NCBI RefSeq assembly: GCF_009928525.1
Contig: NZ_JAABOK010000001.1
Coordinates: 712,766 to 776,765, forward strand
Length of the DNA: 64,000 bases
Direction: 5' to 3'
From: Chitinophaga solisilvae
GTDB lineage: Bacteria > Bacteroidota > Bacteroidia > Chitinophagales > Chitinophagaceae
The notes under the pieces were generated by a model. That model was not told where the DNA came from, searched no databases, and saw nothing but the letters and a program-made list of their open reading frames with translations. Below, piece after piece: positions 60,352 through 64,000 of this stretch; within the stretch, counting starts at the first letter, position 1, and every line of letters starts with the position of its first letter. The position numbers and the translations under genes are program-made.

Positions 60352-63300
60352 TTAGAACGTCGCTTTTACACCGGCAACAATGCTTCTGTTGGAAGGCACG
60401 GGGAAGTTGGAAAACCCTTGTCCGTTGCCGCTTCCGTTCAGACTTACCTCCGGGTCAGAGCCGGAATAGTTTTTATGCAGGATGAAATTGGTGCCGGTAA
60501 GCGTCAGGGTAGCTGATTTGAAGAAGGACCTTTTCAGGAGTGCACTGCTCAGGTTATACCCCAGCGATACCTGTCTTAATTTCAGGTAAGATCCGTCTTC
60601 CACGCTGTTTTCATCAGATGCGGAATAGTAGGATTTGTAATAGTTTTCATCGAGCACGATAGGCGTGGTATTCGGTGCGCCTGTTTTTTCGTTTACTCCT
60701 TCCAGCACTACAGTGCTGCCCCTGTTCTCTGTTCCTTTGGCAGTACCGTAGTAATACAGGGAAGAGTTATCCAGGTTGATGACGTCGCCGCCATGCTTGT
60801 GATCCAGCACAAAGGAGAAGGTGAAGCCCTTATAGTTTAAGGAGCTGGTAATACCGCCTGTCCAGTCAGGAGTAGCGTTGCCGATAGGACCGTATTCCCT
60901 GCTGATGATAGGGTATCCTTTTTCGGTAACTACCAGCTGGCCTTTGTCGTTGCGTACATAATGATTACCATAGATCACGCCGTAAGGCTGATTGGCGTAT
61001 GCAAAGATGCCGGGACTGGTGAAGCCTGCCAGCTGAATAAAGGAAACGCCGTTGGCAAGGTTCAGTACTTCATTCTTGATTTTCGTATAGTTGACACCGA
61101 TATTCCACACCAGGTTTTTGGTTTTAACCGGTGTCAGGCCCAGCGTAACTTCCAGTCCTTTGTTCTGCATGTTGCCTGCGTTGAGGGATGCGCCGTTAAA
61201 GCCGGTTCCTGCTGAAATAGGAGAGCCTGGCGTAATCAGGTCACTGCTGCGTTTAGAGAACCAGGAGAGTTCGAGGGAGGCCCTGTTCTGCAGGAATCTT
61301 GTCTCCAGACCGATTTCAAATTCCTTCAGGGATTCATTCCTTAAAGGGAAGCCGTAGGTGGTAGTCAGCACATAGGCATTCTGTTCCCGGAAAGGGAAGC
61401 TGACATTCCCTGAGCTGGCCTGGTACCATGGGTTGCTGAGTGCATAGGGGCCTACGTTGTCATTACCTACTACGGAGTAGGATACACGCAGTTTACCGAA
61501 GTTCAGGATCGGATTATCCTGCATGCGTAACGCTTCGGTGAAAATAAACCCTGCGCTGGCGGAACCGTAAGGATAGAACTGATTATCCTTCGATAATACG
61601 GAGCTGCCATCGTACCTGCCGGTGAGGGCCAGGGTGAGCATGCGTTTATATTCGAGGTTGGCCTGAGCGTAGAAGCCTACTTTGTGGGTCCTGTAAGATC
61701 CGTATCTGGAAGATACTTTGGATGCATTGCCGATGTTGTACAGTTTATCAACGGATAATCCGATACCTTGTACGAAGGTTTCATCGCTGTAGCTGGTGAG
61801 GATATTGTTTCCTACGAGGATGCTACCGAACCAGTTCTGGTTAAACTCTTTCCTGGCTTCGATCATCAGGTCGTTGTTGAGCTGCTGATGTTTGATGTTA
61901 CGCTGGTACAGCTGGCCAATGACCGGGGTAGGGCCGGTATTGCCCCATCCGATAGCGCCCGGCGCTTCGTGGTAGTCGGTGCCGTTCACATAAACATCTG
62001 CCCCCATTCTTTCAGTGATAGTGAGCCATGGGAGCGGGGTGTAGCTAAGGGTTACTACCGGGATCACGCGGTTGTTCCGGTCGCGAAGCCCTGTATTATC
62101 CAGTATCCAGTAGGGGTTGTTACGCGCTGCGCGGAACAGGCGCTGGGAGCCGTCTTCGTTAACGGTAGGGAAGGGGTCCCAGGAGATGGGCGCGCCGTAT
62201 ACCGTCCACAGCGGGTTTACGAAGTTGTTTCCTTCCAGGTAACGGTGGTTATCTGACAGAATATAATTGAATTGTGTTGTCAGTTGCAGATTGTTCAGCA
62301 GCTTCACGCCAAAACGTGCGAAGATGGAATGACGGGAGTAGTCGGTATTGGGAATAGTACCATTTGTTTTCAGGTAGGAATAGGAAACAAAATAATTGTA
62401 CTTATCACCAAAACCGCTTACGTTGATGTTGTTATCCGTAGTATGGCCTGTTCTGAAGAAATCCTTTGCCGGGTTGCGTTTCTGAACCGGAGCACCGTTT
62501 ACGCGGAGGGTATCGATGGCAGGTCCCCAGGACGAAGAGCTGATTCCTCCGTTGTTACCGTCAATATATTTACCGCCGGTACCCTGTGCAAATTTATCCT
62601 GTAACTCAGGCAGAATGGGTGTCTGGAAAGAGTAGCTGCTGCTGAGGGAAACGTTTGGTTTGCCTTTATCACCGAGGCCGCTGCCGCTTTTAGTGGTGAT
62701 GATGACTGCGCCTCTCGCAGCGGCAGAGCCGTACAGTGCGGTAGCGGCAGCACCTTTCAGTACGCTGATGCTTTCAATGATGTTGGGGTCAATATCACTG
62801 GCCCTGTTGGCCGTACCACCGGAATATTCCGGCCGGTTGGGGTTGCCGGCTTCGCTGTTATCCATCGGGATACCATCTACTACAAAGAGCGCCTGGTTGT
62901 TGCCTACAAGAGACGTATTGCCACGTATTACTATCCTGGCAGAGCTTCCGGGGATACCGCTGGAATTATTGATCTGAACGCCGGCAACTTTACCTGCGAG
63001 GGAGTTCACCACGTTATCCTGTTTGGCTTCGGTAAGTGTGGCGCCTTTAACTTCAGATACGCTGTAGGTCAGCATACGCTTGTCGCGTTTGATACCCAGC
63101 GCTGTCACTACCACTTCATTGATGTCTTTTGAATTATCCGTCAGCGTGATAATCAGCGGAGAAACGCTGGTTACCTTAGCAGTGGTGGTAGTATATCCGA
63201 TGGCGGTTATCACCAGGATATCACCTTCTTTGGCGTTGATTTTAAAGGCGCCTTCAGCTGTGGCTGCCACACCTGATTTACTGCCTTGCACCTGTATGGA

Positions 63301-63420
63301 TGCACCAGGGATAGCAGTTCCTTCTTTACTTACAACCTTCCCTGAAACTGCAGGTGACTGGGCATAAGCAAAAGCTACCGCTAACAGCAGCCACGCTGCC
63401 ATTGCAATTGTTTTTTTCAT
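60352..63420 (-). CDS. SusC/RagA-family TonB-linked outer membrane protein
   Basis: A 1022-residue protein with a signal peptide (MKKTIAMAAWLLLAVAFAYA). Order: carboxypeptidase-regulatory-like domain (about 25-100), a short conserved motif with DINEVVVTALGIKRD, plug domain with VQINNSSGIPGSSARIVIRG and LYGSAAARGAVIITTKSG, and a 22-strand barrel. It imports large oligomers with TonB energy and pairs with SusD. No glycoside hydrolase, kinase or SusE/F gene is adjacent, so the substrate is not apparent. The upstream region carries palindrome 11. Confidence 0.96.
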   Translation of the reverse strand: MKKTIAMAAWLLLAVAFAYAQSPAVSGKVVSKEGTAIPGASIQVQGSKSGVAATAEGAFKINAKEGDILVITAIGYTTTTAKVTSVSPLIITLTDNSKDINEVVVTALGIKRDKRMLTYSVSEVKGATLTEAKQDNVVNSLAGKVAGVQINNSSGIPGSSARIVIRGNTSLVGNNQALFVVDGIPMDNSEAGNPNRPEYSGGTANRASDIDPNIIESISVLKGAAATALYGSAAARGAVIITTKSGSGLGDKGKPNVSLSSSYSFQTPILPELQDKFAQGTGGKYIDGNNGGISSSSWGPAIDTLRVNGAPVQKRNPAKDFFRTGHTTDNNINVSGFGDKYNYFVSYSYLKTNGTIPNTDYSRHSIFARFGVKLLNNLQLTTQFNYILSDNHRYLEGNNFVNPLWTVYGAPISWDPFPTVNEDGSQRLFRAARNNPYWILDNTGLRDRNNRVIPVVTLSYTPLPWLTITERMGADVYVNGTDYHEAPGAIGWGNTGPTPVIGQLYQRNIKHQQLNNDLMIEARKEFNQNWFGSILVGNNILTSYSDETFVQGIGLSVDKLYNIGNASKVSSRYGSYRTHKVGFYAQANLEYKRMLTLALTGRYDGSSVLSKDNQFYPYGSASAGFIFTEALRMQDNPILNFGKLRVSYSVVGNDNVGPYALSNPWYQASSGNVSFPFREQNAYVLTTTYGFPLRNESLKEFEIGLETRFLQNRASLELSWFSKRSSDLITPGSPISAGTGFNGASLNAGNMQNKGLEVTLGLTPVKTKNLVWNIGVNYTKIKNEVLNLANGVSFIQLAGFTSPGIFAYANQPYGVIYGNHYVRNDKGQLVVTEKGYPIISREYGPIGNATPDWTGGITSSLNYKGFTFSFVLDHKHGGDVINLDNSSLYYYGTAKGTENRGSTVVLEGVNEKTGAPNTTPIVLDENYYKSYYSASDENSVEDGSYLKLRQVSLGYNLSSALLKRSFFKSATLTLTGTNFILHKNYSGSDPEVSLNGSGNGQGFSNFPVPSNRSIVAGVKATF

Positions 63421-63735
63421 AAGTGTTTAAATTGTTGAGATTAAACGGAGGGTATCAGGTCTGCCAATAGGTACCCGTCCAGCATTGTAAGGAATGCGGT
63501 AAATAAATGATTAATAATGGTAAAGTTTTTTGTGTCTGTTTTTATTTGCCGGAAGGCACCTTCATAACATGTGTGTTTGGTTGATATATTGCGCACACAA
63601 GAGTTCATCCTGCTTTCGACCCAGGCATGCATCTACAATATATGATGTTACGGGTAAAATTATAGCACAAACATGGATATGGGAACAAGGGAATTGACCA
63701 GTTGTATGCAGATATTGATATGGGGTGTTAATTAT
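63421..63735. other. 315-base upstream region of the susC-like gene
   Basis: AT-rich region that should contain the promoter and perhaps an operator for susC and susD. A short inverted pair TGTGTG/CACACA at about 63571-63599 is the only local structure seen. No exact -7 box on the minus strand was found. Confidence 0.4.
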
Positions 63736-63875
63736 TAATTACGAATTACGAATTACGAATTGCGAATGTAGAAGCGAAGCGTTAAACGGAGATTAAGGAG
63801 GATAACTATTAAATATCTCTTTTAATCTCCGTTTAGCGCTTCGCTTCTACATTCGTAATTCGCAATTCGTAATTC
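63736..63875. repeat. Long palindrome 11 (heptad arms), right arm cut short
   Basis: The left arm has heptads ACG, ACG, ACG, GCG, then GTAGAAGCGAAGCGTTAAACG; the right arm pairs with the core and two heptads and then stops after GTAATTC, exactly where TATAGTGTCCGG begins. The missing outer heptads suggest the arm was interrupted by the IS-like sequence that follows. Unlike the other copies, no stop codon is next to it on the left: the susC start lies about 315 bases away. Confidence 0.9.
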
Positions 63876-63910
63876 TATAGTGTCCGGTTAAAATAACCCA
63901 AAGGATAAAT

Positions 63911-63938
63911 AAAAGGAGGCCGATGTGGCCTCCTTTTT
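63911..63938 (+). terminator. Terminator near the IS-like left end
   Basis: Stem AAAAGGAGGCC with its complement, five-base loop, and six T. It sits before the putative transposase start, a place where such hairpins block incoming transcription from outside the element. Confidence 0.8.
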
Positions 63939-63973
63939 TAGTAAGTTTAAGTTACCACACTAAAACTACTATT

Positions 63974-64000
63974 ATGAGCAAAAGTAGATTTTTTTCCGGA
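63974..64000 (+). CDS. Putative transposase, first nine codons
   Basis: ATG-start reading MSKSRFFSG reaches the window edge. The beginning resembles IS4-family transposases with an N-terminal DUF4372 domain from memory, but nine residues cannot prove this. The position just inside an IS-like end supports the call. Confidence 0.35.

Larger units (their letters stand above)
63876..64000 (+). mobile_element. Probable left end of an insertion sequence
   Basis: The sequence TAGTGTCCGGTTAAAATAACC starts at the break in palindrome 11 and looks like a terminal repeat, with the internal inverted motif GGTTAAAATAACC. A terminator follows, as often found at IS ends, then a short start codon region. The right end lies beyond the window, so neither terminal repeats nor a target duplication can be confirmed. 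Confidence 0.5.

Noticed and set aside
63441..63632. A 63-residue leftward frame upstream of susC
   Set aside because: It lies in the promoter region, has no ribosome binding site or family-like features, and overlaps no conserved pattern.

Overview
The window looks like a chromosomal segment of a Bacteroidota species, most likely a Chitinophaga relative (Chitinophagaceae). Support comes from a SusC/SusD pair, DUF4252 proteins beside an ECF sigma factor, a BT_3928-type membrane protein, a PCMD-domain protein, a folP-cdaA operon, and promoters of the Bacteroidota type (-7 box TAnnTTTG) in front of several genes. Gene density is high, no rRNA, tRNA or CRISPR was seen, and an insertion sequence probably enters at the right edge.

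Layout. 1-7.4 kb: end of an FKBP isomerase, a leftward folP-cdaA-DUF393 operon, a rightward DUF1599 / BT_3928 membrane protein / orphan ABC permease run, then an ECF sigma factor, its probable anti-sigma partner and two DUF4252 proteins. 7.4-20.5 kb: DUF721 and recF; pyruvate dehydrogenase E1 alpha; TPR protein, lumazine synthase, LutA-like and EVE proteins; DUF4349 lipoprotein; a cysteine-free sirtuin; saccharopine dehydrogenase-like enzyme; gyrA; a secreted TPR protein. 20.5-32 kb: small Lys/Ala-rich secreted protein, hybrid histidine kinase with LytTR regulator, and a heavy-metal RND efflux operon (DUF6660, CusA, TolC, CusB type). 32-44 kb: MgtC-DUF763-endonuclease V operon, two tiny lipoproteins, ABC exporter, thioesterase, large TonB-dependent receptor-like protein, DUF695/RraB protein, DUF1328 protein, BamA/TamA-like barrel. 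44-56.8 kb: nitronate monooxygenase, YdeP-type molybdo-oxidoreductase with FdhD, MDR reductase, zinc metalloprotease, pncB, PH-like protein, K+ channel, MarR, DinB, PAP2, FUSC. 56.9-63.4 kb: PCMD protein and small beta-barrel, convergent with a SusD/SusC pair.

The most striking structure is not a gene. At least eleven long, near-perfect palindromes of about 120-220 bp are scattered through the window, almost all directly against stop codons, mostly between convergent genes. Several overlap the stop codons themselves. They share a short core (roughly AGCGAAGAnnTAARCG) carried by interchangeable outer arms. The commonest arm is a run of AATTACG heptads with AATTGCG and AATTATG variants; another class is TTATTTG-rich. 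The two arms of one element share private variants, while different elements differ, which points to arm homogenisation or selection on pairing. The putative IS at the right edge begins inside one of these palindromes.
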